A stretch of DNA of 64,000 nt from Emcibacteraceae bacterium (GTDB taxonomy: Bacteria > Pseudomonadota > Alphaproteobacteria > Sphingomonadales > Emcibacteraceae). Of this stretch, positions 16,906 to 25,301 are shown one piece after another. Under the pieces are notes generated by a model. That model saw nothing but the letters and a program-made list of their open reading frames with translations, was not told the origin of the DNA and made no database searches. Made by a program: the position numbers and the translations under genes. Position 1 is the first letter of the stretch. The number at the start of each line of letters is the position of its first letter. Location of the stretch: assembly GCA_041396985.1 (NCBI GenBank), contig JAWKXO010000003.1:248001-312000 (forward strand), read 5' to 3'.

Positions 16906-17217
16906 ATGATAATAAAATTGCAAAAAGAATTTCAAAAGCGTCGCAGTAAGCGTCAAAATGTTCTGATCAAAACAAAATTGGAAGTAGGAAGCTATTATTT
17001 TGACGCAGTGGCATATGACTTGTCATTGAGAGGCGCAAAAATCAAACTCAACCTTCCCCTTGAACGCGGTTCAGATTTTCTCATTTCCTTCAAAGGGCAA
17101 AGAAATATTCCGTCAAAGGTCTCCTGGGTTAAAAACGGTTTTTTGGGACTTGAATTTGTATATTCACCAGAGGCCGTAAAAGGAATATTTGGTACCCTGG
17201 GCGAGCGCCTGGATTAA
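16906..17217 (+). CDS. PilZ-domain protein (paralog 3)
   Basis: 103-aa single PilZ domain with RRSKR (RxxxR) and DLSLRG (DxSxxG), followed by AKIKLNLPLERG and SKVSWVKNGFLGLEFVYS. The second glycine of the DxSxxG neighbourhood is preceded by Arg where the other two paralogs have Gly, so ligand affinity may differ. The start is uncertain: the ATG chosen aligns its N-terminus with paralog 2, but its AGG is only 2 nt away; a TTG at 16864 in the same frame is the alternative. It follows paralog 2 closely and may be cotranscribed with it. Confidence 0.8.
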   Translation: MIIKLQKEFQKRRSKRQNVLIKTKLEVGSYYFDAVAYDLSLRGAKIKLNLPLERGSDFLISFKGQRNIPSKVSWVKNGFLGLEFVYSPEAVKGIFGTLGERLD

Positions 17218-17418
17218 TCTTTCTGCAGAAATTCTGATTCTTTATTCCGCCCGAGTCTTTTAGCGGCTTACGATATAATTTTCCGTATTTACCATACTCA
17301 TCCCATCAAAACCCATATTGACAGGAAGTGCTTCTGTATTATCAGACATGTGTCCAGTCAGATAATTATGAAGTTAACCAATTGCAATTAAACAATTTAT
17401 TTTTTGTTTATCCGCAAG

Positions 17419-17434
17419 TTAATGGATTGTTAAC
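17419..17434 (+). promoter_or_regulatory. CtrA-like box upstream of mraZ
   Basis: TTAA-TGGATTG-TTAAC matches the CtrA consensus TTAA-N7-TTAAC exactly. It lies 26 bp upstream of a candidate -35 and 126 bp upstream of the mraZ start. CtrA is the cell-cycle response regulator of alphaproteobacteria. An equivalent site occurs upstream of ftsZ. Confidence 0.55.
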
Positions 17435-17459
17435 TCCATTTAAGTAATACTAAATCCCA

Positions 17460-17488
17460 TTGACGGGCATGATATCCCATGATATTCC
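17460..17488 (+). promoter_or_regulatory. Candidate sigma-70 promoter of the dcw cluster
   Basis: TTGACG (5 of 6 to consensus) is followed after 17 nt by TATTCC (3 of 6). It lies downstream of the CtrA-like box, leaving a leader of about 65 nt before mraZ. The -35 is good and the -10 weak, as expected for an activated promoter. Confidence 0.4.
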
Positions 17489-17560
17489 ATTTAAAGGATG
17501 CGCTGGGAACACGTTCGCAACCGTTAGATTTTTATTAATCAGGGATTTCTGTAAGACAAA

Positions 17561-18043
17561 ATGCCATTATTTATGTCGAAATATACCAATAAGGTGGATA
17601 GCAAGGGGCGGGTTTCCGTTCCGGCACAGTTTCGTGCTGCGTTACCTTCGGGGTTTCAGAAATCCATTGTTGTTTATCAGGCAGTTAATCACAATGCGAT
17701 TGAATGCTGTGACCTTCTGCATATTGAAAAGGTAAATGAAAGCCTTGAAGGCTTTGCTCCCTATTCCGACGAACATGATGAATTCAGCCTCGCCCTTATG
17801 TCGGGGCTAGTAGAACTCAGCTTTGACGGAAACGGCCGAATTATTTTGCCACAGGAGCTGATGGAATTTGCAGGGATTAGTGACTATGCAACATTCGCCG
17901 GTAAGGGAAAAACTTTTCAGATTTGGGAGCCCGAAGCCTTCAAGCAGGAATTGGATAAGGCGCGTCATAAAGTTAAGGAAAAGAGAGGTCTTTTACGCTT
18001 CCAGTCAAGAAATGATGCAGGAGGCGAGAATGATCGCACGTAA
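17561..18043 (+). CDS. mraZ: Transcriptional regulator MraZ
   Basis: DNA-binding repressor of the division/cell-wall cluster that it heads; in other bacteria it binds repeats in its own promoter region. The 160 aa hold two tandem AbrB-like (SpoVT-AbrB) half-domains, the first with NKVDSKGRVSVPAQFR (the conserved DxxGR block) and the second with LSFDGNGRIILPQEL. An alternative ATG four codons in (MSKYTNK) is possible. The gene ends inside the rsmH start, a 14-bp overlap suggesting coupled translation. Its place next to rsmH (mraW) is universal for this cluster. Confidence 0.95.
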   Translation: MPLFMSKYTNKVDSKGRVSVPAQFRAALPSGFQKSIVVYQAVNHNAIECCDLLHIEKVNESLEGFAPYSDEHDEFSLALMSGLVELSFDGNGRIILPQELMEFAGISDYATFAGKGKTFQIWEPEAFKQELDKARHKVKEKRGLLRFQSRNDAGGENDRT

Positions 18044-19037
18044 TTCAGCCGACAGGCATCATGCCAGTGAAATGCATTATTCTGTAATGCTTAACGAAGT
18101 CCTTGAGGCGCTGTGTATTAAAAAAGAAGGAACCTATGTTGATGGTACCTTTGGTGCCGGAGGATATAGCAGGGCTATCCTGGAGCAAGATGTTTCAATG
18201 CTTTGGGCAATTGACCGTGATCCTACTGTGAAGAATTTTGCGCAAAAGCTTAGTGAAGAATTTCCTGGAAAATTTCAACTGTTGCAAGGCTGTTTTTCCG
18301 ATATGGAGAAATTGCTCAAGGAAAACGGGCAGGAATATGTTGATGGTATCGTGCTGGATATTGGTGTTTCATCCATGCAGCTTGATCAGGCCGAAAGAGG
18401 GTTTTCCTTCATGCAGGATGGGCCGCTTGATATGAGAATGGGTGGTGATGGCCCGACGGCGGCTGATATTGTGAATACAAAGGAAGAAGAAGAGCTAGCT
18501 GACATTATTTATAACTACGGGGAAGAGCGAGCATCACGCCGGGTAGCAAGGGCAATTGTAAAGGCACGTGCAGAGAAAAATTTTGCAAGAACGCTGGAGC
18601 TTTCAGAAGTAGTTGAAAAAGCTGTCGGTGGACCAAAATATAAAAAAGGCAAAAGGCAAATCCACGGTGCAACCAGAACATTTCAGGCGCTTCGCATATA
18701 TGTAAATGATGAATTGGGTGAATTAAAACGCGGGCTTGAGGCAGCAGAAAAAATGCTTGCACCTGGCGGGCGACTTTGTGTTGTGACGTTCCATTCACTT
18801 GAAGATCGGATAGTTAAGGATTTTTTTAAACTCAGAAGCGGAGAAAGCTCACTGGGTTCCCGTCATTTACCGTTACAGGAACTGAATTTACAAAAGCCCA
18901 CATTTGAAATGATTTTCAGGGGCGGAAAAAAGGCTTCAGCAGAAGAAATAAAAGTGAATGTCCGTTCACGCTCGGCGAAATTGCGAGCGGCAGAGAGAAC
19001 CAATGCACCGGCATGGGCAAAGGAGACTATATCATGA
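18030..19037 (+). CDS. rsmH: 16S rRNA m4C1402 methyltransferase RsmH
   Basis: SAM-dependent enzyme that N4-methylates C1402 of 16S rRNA in the ribosomal P site. From the chosen ATG it is 335 aa. That ATG has a strong GCAGGAGG 6 nt upstream and starts MIARNSADRHHASEMHYSVML, the normal beginning of RsmH; the open frame extends further upstream but that part runs inside mraZ. Motifs: YVDGTFGAGGYSRAIL (SAM site), LDIGVSSMQLDQAERGFSF, RTFQALRIYVNDELGEL and VVTFHSLEDRIVKDFF. Its stop overlaps the ftsL start in an ATGA. Confidence 0.97.
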   Translation: MIARNSADRHHASEMHYSVMLNEVLEALCIKKEGTYVDGTFGAGGYSRAILEQDVSMLWAIDRDPTVKNFAQKLSEEFPGKFQLLQGCFSDMEKLLKENGQEYVDGIVLDIGVSSMQLDQAERGFSFMQDGPLDMRMGGDGPTAADIVNTKEEEELADIIYNYGEERASRRVARAIVKARAEKNFARTLELSEVVEKAVGGPKYKKGKRQIHGATRTFQALRIYVNDELGELKRGLEAAEKMLAPGGRLCVVTFHSLEDRIVKDFFKLRSGESSLGSRHLPLQELNLQKPTFEMIFRGGKKASAEEIKVNVRSRSAKLRAAERTNAPAWAKETIS

Positions 19038-19543
19038 TTAAAGTATTTGCAGCGTTTGCCATTCTTACTGTTATGATTTCCACTGCGTCTGTCTATAACC
19101 TGAAACAGGCGACTTACGACCTTGAAGAAAAGAAGCGTGATATCAGCGCACAAATATTAAAGGACCGTGAGGCAATAAAAGTCTTAAAAGCAGAGATGGC
19201 ATATCTTTCAAGACCAGAAAGACTGGAAAGGCTGGGCCGGAGACATCTTGCACTTGAGTCAACGACTACAGAACAGATAGCCGCGGATATTACTGAATTG
19301 ACGGTTCGTGACAATGTGCAGCTGGTTAAAATGCCGGTTGATAATTTCCAGCTTTTATTGCCACGCCAGAAACCGTCAACAATTGTGGCGGTTAACAACC
19401 CGCAAACAAGGAATATTACACCACTTCCAAAAGTGGAAAATTCTGTTACGCAAAAAACTGAAAACAGAAAAGTAGAACAGAGACAACAAGAGAGCAGGCA
19501 ACAAAGTCTATATGATCGAATATTGGCTAAATTAGGAAATTAA
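19034..19543 (+). CDS. ftsL: Cell division protein FtsL
   Basis: Small bitopic membrane protein of the divisome that, with FtsB and FtsQ, activates FtsWI septal synthesis. It has 169 aa: one N-terminal transmembrane helix (about residues 2-19), a periplasmic coiled coil (about 20-75) and a polar Gln-rich tail. The chosen ATG overlaps the rsmH stop (ATGA) and has AGGAG upstream. The sequence is poorly conserved in this family, so the call rests on position between rsmH and ftsI, size and topology. The tail after residue 100 is longer than in E. coli FtsL (121 aa). Confidence 0.88.
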   Translation: MIKVFAAFAILTVMISTASVYNLKQATYDLEEKKRDISAQILKDREAIKVLKAEMAYLSRPERLERLGRRHLALESTTTEQIAADITELTVRDNVQLVKMPVDNFQLLLPRQKPSTIVAVNNPQTRNITPLPKVENSVTQKTENRKVEQRQQESRQQSLYDRILAKLGN

Positions 19544-19559
19544 TATAGGGATAAATAAG

Positions 19560-21257
19560 GTGAAGCCAATTGATTTGCGAGTGGAGGGAATACGCCAGGG
19601 AGCGATAGAGGTTGCCCGAAACCGATTAATTTTCGTTATGGCTTTATTCTCATTGGGCTTTTTTACCCTGATCGTAAAACTTGTTTCGGTCGGCGTATTT
19701 CAGGCTGACGGTTCAGCTTACTATCAAACCGGAAACGCTAATACATCATTACTTATGGCACGGGCGGATATTCTCGACCGTAATGGTGTCATACTGGCGA
19801 CTAACCTTAAGACGCCATCTCTGGCAGTGGTTCCGGCTAAACTTAAAACGTCCCCTGAAGAACTGGCTCCAAGGGTAGCGGCAATTTTCCCAGAAATGTC
19901 TGAAGGGAAGGCGCTGAAGCTTTTAAGTACGGAGCGATCACATACCTGGATTAAAAGGACGCTGACACCAAAGCAGGTATTTGAAATTAAGAAAATAGGT
20001 GATCCAGGGCTCGTAACATCGGATGCAGAAAAAAGAATATATCCGCAAGGCAGGCTACTGTCACACATACTTGGGTCTGTTGATATTGATAATAAGCCCA
20101 GTTCTGGAGTTGAAGCCTATTTTAATGATCAGCTTATTGATCCGTCAAAATCGGAAAGTCCACTGGTTCTTTCTATTGATATTCGTCTTCAGTATATCCT
20201 TAATCAGGAATTGGCGGCCTATAAGGAAAAATTTTCAGCAATTGGTGCTGCGGGACTAATTCTCGATGTCACGACTGGGGAAGTGCTTGCTTTGTCTTCC
20301 CTTCCTGATTTTGATCCGAATGATACAAGCGGTCCACAAAATGTAAATGAAATGAACCGGGTTCTGCAGGGTGATTATGAACTTGGTTCCGGCTTTAAGA
20401 CCTTTACCCTTGCATCGGCACTGGAAAATAAAGTCGTGACCCTTGCAGATCGCTATGATGCAACCAAGCCTGTGAGAATTGCAAATTTCACCATTCATGA
20501 TGACCATCCAAAAAACAGGTGGCTTAATGTACCCGAAATTTTTGTTTATTCGTCGAATATTGGTACATTGAAAATGGCACAGGATATTGGTGTCGAGCGT
20601 CAGATTGCTTTTTTTGATAAACTGGGCCTGTTTACAAAGGCAGATATTGAAGTTTATGAGAAAAGCACGCCCTTGTTGCCCAGACAGTGGGGACCTACCG
20701 AACTGGCAACGACCGCCTATGGGCACGGAATTGCTGTTACGCCACTTCATCTGGCTTCTGGTGTTGCAGCAATGGTCAATGGGGGACGCCTTATTCCTGC
20801 CACCTTACTGAGAAAAAATAAAAATATTGCACAGAGTGTTTCTCAAGATCTGGGAGAGCAGGTTATTTCACCGGCGACCAGTGAAATTATGAGAAATCTT
20901 CTTCATCTTGTTGTTGAATATGGTACGGGAAAAAATGCCAAAGTAGATGGTTATTTGGTTGGTGGAAAGACGGGAACGGCGATTAAAGCTGTTAATGGCG
21001 GATATAATGACAAAGCGGTCATTTCCTCATTGGTGTCCGTATTTCCAATCGATAAACCAAAATATCTGGTTTTTGCTATGCTGGATGAACCAAAAGGCAT
21101 CAAAGAAACCTATAACCTTATCACAGCCGGTATGACTGTCGCGCCGATGGTGGGCAATATTATTAAACGCGTAGGGCCGTTAATGGGTGTTATGCCAAGA
21201 AAAGAAGATGAAATAGACTTTAAGGATTTAATGCTTGTATCCGGAACTGACGAATGA
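19560..21257 (+). CDS. ftsI: Penicillin-binding protein 3, septal transpeptidase FtsI
   Basis: Class B PBP that cross-links septal peptidoglycan in partnership with FtsW. It has 565 aa with an N-terminal membrane anchor (about 22-45), a pedestal domain and a transpeptidase domain. Active-site motifs are Ser277-xx-Lys280 (ELGSGFKTF), SSN at 331-333 and KTG at 470-472. The S-G-F-K form replaces the common S-T-F-K. Translation starts at GTG. It overlaps murE by ATGA. This is one of the essential beta-lactam targets in such bacteria. Confidence 0.96.
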   Translation: MKPIDLRVEGIRQGAIEVARNRLIFVMALFSLGFFTLIVKLVSVGVFQADGSAYYQTGNANTSLLMARADILDRNGVILATNLKTPSLAVVPAKLKTSPEELAPRVAAIFPEMSEGKALKLLSTERSHTWIKRTLTPKQVFEIKKIGDPGLVTSDAEKRIYPQGRLLSHILGSVDIDNKPSSGVEAYFNDQLIDPSKSESPLVLSIDIRLQYILNQELAAYKEKFSAIGAAGLILDVTTGEVLALSSLPDFDPNDTSGPQNVNEMNRVLQGDYELGSGFKTFTLASALENKVVTLADRYDATKPVRIANFTIHDDHPKNRWLNVPEIFVYSSNIGTLKMAQDIGVERQIAFFDKLGLFTKADIEVYEKSTPLLPRQWGPTELATTAYGHGIAVTPLHLASGVAAMVNGGRLIPATLLRKNKNIAQSVSQDLGEQVISPATSEIMRNLLHLVVEYGTGKNAKVDGYLVGGKTGTAIKAVNGGYNDKAVISSLVSVFPIDKPKYLVFAMLDEPKGIKETYNLITAGMTVAPMVGNIIKRVGPLMGVMPRKEDEIDFKDLMLVSGTDE

Positions 21258-22726
21258 AACTGAGTGAATTGCTGGATAATGAAAATCTGGAAAATGACGT
21301 TGAAATTGGCGGGATTACTGCTGATAGCCGTCAGGTTAAACCGGGTTATTTGTTTGTCGCTTTGCCGGGACTGGTCTTTAATGGTGCCGATTTTATTGGT
21401 AAGGCGATTGAAGCTGGCGCGTCCGCGATCCTTTCCATACCGGAAGCCAGACTTGACAATGATCGGGTGGTCTGGATTCTGGATGATTATCCCGGTCGCC
21501 TGTTTCCCCATATTGTTTCACGATTTTTTAAATCCCAGCCCAAAAATATTGCCGCCGTCACCGGAACAAACGGTAAAACATCTGTCGCATTTTTTACGCA
21601 GCAGATATGGAAGCATCTGGGTCTTAAGGCGGCGTCTGTTGGCACACTTGGGATCCACGCAGATGGGTATGATAAATCAACCGGACTGACAACCCCCGAT
21701 CCTGTCGTTATGCACAAGGCATTGAGTGAACTTTGCGATATGGGTGTTGATCATGTTGTTTTCGAAGCGTCCAGTCATGGGCTGGATCAGCACCGTCTTG
21801 ACGGATTAAATATTTCTGCTGCCGCATTTACCAATCTGACCCATGATCATCTTGATTATCATAAAACAGAACAGCAGTATTTTGATGCAAAAAAACGGCT
21901 GTTTAGTGAATTACTGCCGCCATCAAAAACAGCGGTTCTTTACATTGATAATCCTTATGTCCGGGATGTCGAGAAAGTTTGTGAGGATAGAGGGCATAAT
22001 ATCATCACTGTTGGCAAAAATGATGGGGATATTCGCCTGCTCAGCCAACGATCATCATCATCTGGCCAGGAAATAACAGTGAGTTATCAAGGTGAAATTT
22101 ATGATATTTCATTACCTCTTGTTGGATATTTTCAGGCAATCAATGCACTGATGGCTGTCGGATTGGTAATTGGGTGCGGCGAAGAAGCAGATAAAGCCTT
22201 TAAAGCACTTTCCTATCTAAGGCCGGTTCGGGGGCGTATGGAGCAAGCTGGGCGGCACCCCAGCGGGGCCAGAGTGTATGTTGATTATGCCCATACACCG
22301 GATGCTCTGGAAACTGTGCTTAAGGCCTTAAGGCCCCATGTCAGGGGTAAGCTTTCTGTTGTTTTTGGCTGTGGCGGGGATCGTGATCGGACAAAAAGAA
22401 AAATTATGGGACAGATTGCAGAAAAACTTGCCGACCGGATTTATGTAACAGACGATAACCCAAGATCGGAAAACCCGCTTGATATCAGAACAGAGATATT
22501 AAAGGGAAGTCCACGCGGCATTGATGGAGGTGACCGCGCCTCGGCAATTGAACGCGCTGTTGCAGAGTTATCAAGAGGAGATATTTTGCTCGTTGCGGGA
22601 AAAGGTCACGAGCAGGGGCAAACAATAGGCAATCAGGTCTTTGATTTTGATGACGTGTCCGTTGTGCGATCGGCCATTGCGGCAATCGGGCAAACTGGCA
22701 CAACAGGCAAAAGACTGGCACATTAG
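21254..22726 (+). CDS. murE: UDP-MurNAc-tripeptide synthetase MurE (meso-DAP adding)
   Basis: Cytoplasmic ATP-dependent ligase that adds the third residue to UDP-MurNAc-L-Ala-D-Glu. The 490 aa show the Mur ligase three-domain plan with ATP loop TGTNGKTS (103-110) and the C-terminal DDNPR motif (400-404), which marks meso-diaminopimelate rather than lysine as substrate. The start codon overlaps the ftsI stop. The next gene, murF, starts 13 bp after the stop. Nothing abnormal was seen. Confidence 0.96.
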   Translation: MKLSELLDNENLENDVEIGGITADSRQVKPGYLFVALPGLVFNGADFIGKAIEAGASAILSIPEARLDNDRVVWILDDYPGRLFPHIVSRFFKSQPKNIAAVTGTNGKTSVAFFTQQIWKHLGLKAASVGTLGIHADGYDKSTGLTTPDPVVMHKALSELCDMGVDHVVFEASSHGLDQHRLDGLNISAAAFTNLTHDHLDYHKTEQQYFDAKKRLFSELLPPSKTAVLYIDNPYVRDVEKVCEDRGHNIITVGKNDGDIRLLSQRSSSSGQEITVSYQGEIYDISLPLVGYFQAINALMAVGLVIGCGEEADKAFKALSYLRPVRGRMEQAGRHPSGARVYVDYAHTPDALETVLKALRPHVRGKLSVVFGCGGDRDRTKRKIMGQIAEKLADRIYVTDDNPRSENPLDIRTEILKGSPRGIDGGDRASAIERAVAELSRGDILLVAGKGHEQGQTIGNQVFDFDDVSVVRSAIAAIGQTGTTGKRLAH

Positions 22727-22739
22727 AAAGGGTTCGAGG

Positions 22740-24182
22740 ATGAGTTTACTGCCATTATGGACATCACAGGAATTGGAAACGGTTTTCGGAACTAAGGCGT
22801 CCGCAAACTGGAATTCATATGGCGTGTCTATTGACAGTAGAACGCTTGAAAAAGGTGATTTGTTTTTTGCTCTTTCTGGGCCAAATTTTGATGGACACGG
22901 GTATGTGAAAGCGGCTTTTGAAAAAGGGGCAGCTGGGGCAGTCGTCAGTAAATCTGTCGAAGGCGTGCCGGAGGGAAGACTGATTTTTGTCGATGATGTT
23001 ATGGCAGCACTGATCAAGCTTGGAAGGGCTGGAAGAGACAGGGTTAACGTCCCCATCATCGCTGTTACAGGTAGCGTGGGTAAAACCGGAACCAAAGAAG
23101 CTCTTAATGCAGCACTTTCAAGATATAAGAAAACCCACGCTAGCGTCTTAAGCTATAATAATGATGTGGGTGTGCCGCTTTCTCTGGCCCGTATGCCCTA
23201 TGATGCTGAATATGGTATTTTTGAGCTGGGCATGAACCATGCCGGTGAATTACGTGAGCTTGTTAAACTTGTGCGTCCTGATGTCGCGATTATCACGACC
23301 ATTGGATTGGCGCATAGTGAGTTTTTTAATAGTGAGGAAGATATTGCAGACGCCAAAGCGGAAATTTTTACATCAATGCATAATGGCGGCACAGCCATCC
23401 TGAATTTTGATAACCCGCATTTTGAAAGATTAAAGAAAAAAGCGAAAGAAGCAGGCGTAAAAAGAATTATTTCATTTGGTAATGACGAACGTGCTGATGT
23501 TCGGGTGCTTCATTATGTTTTCCATGATACCTGTAGCTGCATCATAGCCAATATTCTGGGAAAAATTATGACTTATAAAGTCGGCATGCTTGGCTATCAC
23601 TGGGTAATGAATTCTCTTGCGGTTCTGGGAAGTGTTGATGCGGTTGGTGCTGATCTGGGACTGGGTGGGCTAGGACTAGCTGAACTTAAGCCACTGTCTG
23701 GCAGAGGCAGAAGGGACCGGATTTATTTTGATATTGCAACAAATGCATCCTTTCTTCTTATTGATGAAAGCTACAATGCAAATCCGGCAAGTATGAAAGC
23801 GGCAATTGAAACACTCGGCCAGACAGAGAAAGAAGGCAGAGGACGGAAAATAGCCGTATTAAGCGATATGGGCGAGCTGGGCAAGCAGGCCGATCAGCTG
23901 CATAGAGATCTTGCACCGATACTGAATGATGCAGATGTTGATATCGTTTTTGCGGTGGGCAGGCATATGAAACATCTGGCTGATTTTATAGTCCGGAAAT
24001 ATCGGCATATTAATGTCAATTATTTTAATGACAGGCAGGCCCTTGAGCGGGCCTTGCTACATGATATCCGGGATGGTGACATCATAATGGTTAAAGGTTC
24101 AAACGCTGGACGTATGTCCAACGTTGTCGAGAAATTAAAAACTCTTGATCTGAACCAGGATAAACAGGCGGCTAACAGCTGA
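22740..24182 (+). CDS. murF: UDP-MurNAc-pentapeptide synthetase MurF
   Basis: Adds D-Ala-D-Ala to UDP-MurNAc-tripeptide, the last soluble precursor step. It has 480 aa from the ATG at which the normal MurF N-terminus begins (LPLWTSQELETVFG); the open frame runs upstream into murE and that portion is not part of the protein. ATP loop TGSVGKTGTKEAL starts near residue 110. Other blocks are GVSIDSRTLEKGDLFFAL, FELGMNHAGEL and DESYNANPASMKAAI, all typical. It sits between murE and mraY in the usual order. Confidence 0.95.
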   Translation: MSLLPLWTSQELETVFGTKASANWNSYGVSIDSRTLEKGDLFFALSGPNFDGHGYVKAAFEKGAAGAVVSKSVEGVPEGRLIFVDDVMAALIKLGRAGRDRVNVPIIAVTGSVGKTGTKEALNAALSRYKKTHASVLSYNNDVGVPLSLARMPYDAEYGIFELGMNHAGELRELVKLVRPDVAIITTIGLAHSEFFNSEEDIADAKAEIFTSMHNGGTAILNFDNPHFERLKKKAKEAGVKRIISFGNDERADVRVLHYVFHDTCSCIIANILGKIMTYKVGMLGYHWVMNSLAVLGSVDAVGADLGLGGLGLAELKPLSGRGRRDRIYFDIATNASFLLIDESYNANPASMKAAIETLGQTEKEGRGRKIAVLSDMGELGKQADQLHRDLAPILNDADVDIVFAVGRHMKHLADFIVRKYRHINVNYFNDRQALERALLHDIRDGDIIMVKGSNAGRMSNVVEKLKTLDLNQDKQAANS

Positions 24183-24202
24183 CGGGAACAAGGTAATAAT
24201 AT

Positions 24203-25291
24203 ATGCTCTATCATCTACTGACCTCATTAAGCGATGAATATACTTTTCTGAATGTTTTTAGCTATCTTACATTCAGAACCGGTATTTCACTTTTTACCGC
24301 GTTCGTGGTTAGTTTCCTGTTTGGCCCAAAGGTTATATTTATGCTTAAGGCCAAACAGACAAAAGGACAGCCAATCCGTGATGATGGCCCTGAAAGCCAT
24401 ATTCTGACCAAGCAGGGCACGCCGACCATGGGTGGGTTTCTGATTTTGCTTGGGCTTAGTTCGGCAACTCTGCTTTGGGCTGATCTTACCAATCATTATG
24501 TCTGGGCCTGTCTACTTGTCACCACAGGTTTCGGCTTTATCGGCTTTCTTGATGATTATGCAAAAATTACACGGTCAAGCACCGCTGGCGTATCCGGCAG
24601 GGTAAAACTTCTTCTTGAGATTATTATTTCACTTGGGGCCACACTCATTATTATGAATGCAGCTGGACAGGAAATAGGAAGCAAGCTGGCACTGCCATTT
24701 TTAAAGGATTTTCTGGTTGATCTGGGCTGGTTTATGGTGCCCTTTTCCATGTTCGTGCTTGTCGGTTCGTCAAACAGTGTCAATCTGACAGATGGACTTG
24801 ATGGGCTGGCCATTATGCCCGTTATTATTGCTTCCGGTACATTTGCGATAATCGCCTATGTTGTGGGGAATACGGTTTATGCAGATTATCTTAATCTTAC
24901 TTACGTTCAGGGGACAGGGGAATTATCGGTTTTTCTGGCAGCCATTATTGGTGCGGGCCTTGGGTTTCTCTGGTTTAATGCACCACCGGCAATGATTTTT
25001 ATGGGGGACACCGGTTCCCTGTCGTTAGGGGGTGCCCTTGGGGCGGTTGGCGTCATTACCAAACACGAAATCGTGCTGGCAATTGTCGGCGGATTATTTG
25101 TGCTTGAGACAGTATCAGTGATTGTGCAGGTGGCATCTTTCAGGCTTACCGGAAAACGGGTTTTTCGAATGGCACCCATTCATCATCATTATGAGAAAAA
25201 AGGCTGGGCAGAACCGACAATTGTTATCCGGTTCTGGATCATTGCCGTTTTACTTGGCCTTATCGGGCTGGCAACTTTAAAATTAAGATAG
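24203..25291 (+). CDS. mraY: Phospho-MurNAc-pentapeptide transferase MraY
   Basis: Polytopic inner-membrane enzyme that transfers phospho-MurNAc-pentapeptide to undecaprenyl phosphate, making lipid I. It has 362 aa and about ten membrane helices. Signature blocks are TKQGTPTMGGFLIL, FLDDYAKI (Mg-binding Asp pair), SVNLTDGLDGLAI, FMGDTGSLSLGGALG and the cytoplasmic APIHHHYEKKGW. It is followed only 10 bp later by ftsW; murD, which normally comes between them, is absent here. Confidence 0.97.
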   Translation: MLYHLLTSLSDEYTFLNVFSYLTFRTGISLFTAFVVSFLFGPKVIFMLKAKQTKGQPIRDDGPESHILTKQGTPTMGGFLILLGLSSATLLWADLTNHYVWACLLVTTGFGFIGFLDDYAKITRSSTAGVSGRVKLLLEIIISLGATLIIMNAAGQEIGSKLALPFLKDFLVDLGWFMVPFSMFVLVGSSNSVNLTDGLDGLAIMPVIIASGTFAIIAYVVGNTVYADYLNLTYVQGTGELSVFLAAIIGAGLGFLWFNAPPAMIFMGDTGSLSLGGALGAVGVITKHEIVLAIVGGLFVLETVSVIVQVASFRLTGKRVFRMAPIHHHYEKKGWAEPTIVIRFWIIAVLLGLIGLATLKLR

Positions 25292-25301
25292 CGAAACTGA
25301 A

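Larger units (their letters stand above)
17218..17560. other. Intergenic region upstream of the dcw cluster
   Basis: No coding sequence is credible in these 343 bp. The distal part has two GANTC sites (GATTC at 17236, GAGTC at 17253). The middle part is AT-rich with repeated GTTAAC words. The proximal part holds a CtrA-like box and a sigma-70-like promoter, listed separately, with a leader of roughly 65 nt before mraZ. Confidence 0.6.

Noticed and set aside
17371..17396. Second possible CtrA site (TTAA...TTAA) upstream of mraZ
   Set aside because: The half sites are 10 nt apart instead of 7, so it does not fit the consensus.
17868..18029. N-terminal extension of rsmH by 54 codons
   Set aside because: This part is inside mraZ; the ATG at 18030 has a strong Shine-Dalgarno and gives the normal RsmH start.
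22641..22739. N-terminal extension of murF by 33 codons
   Set aside because: It overlaps the murE end; the ATG at 22740 gives the conserved MurF N-terminus.
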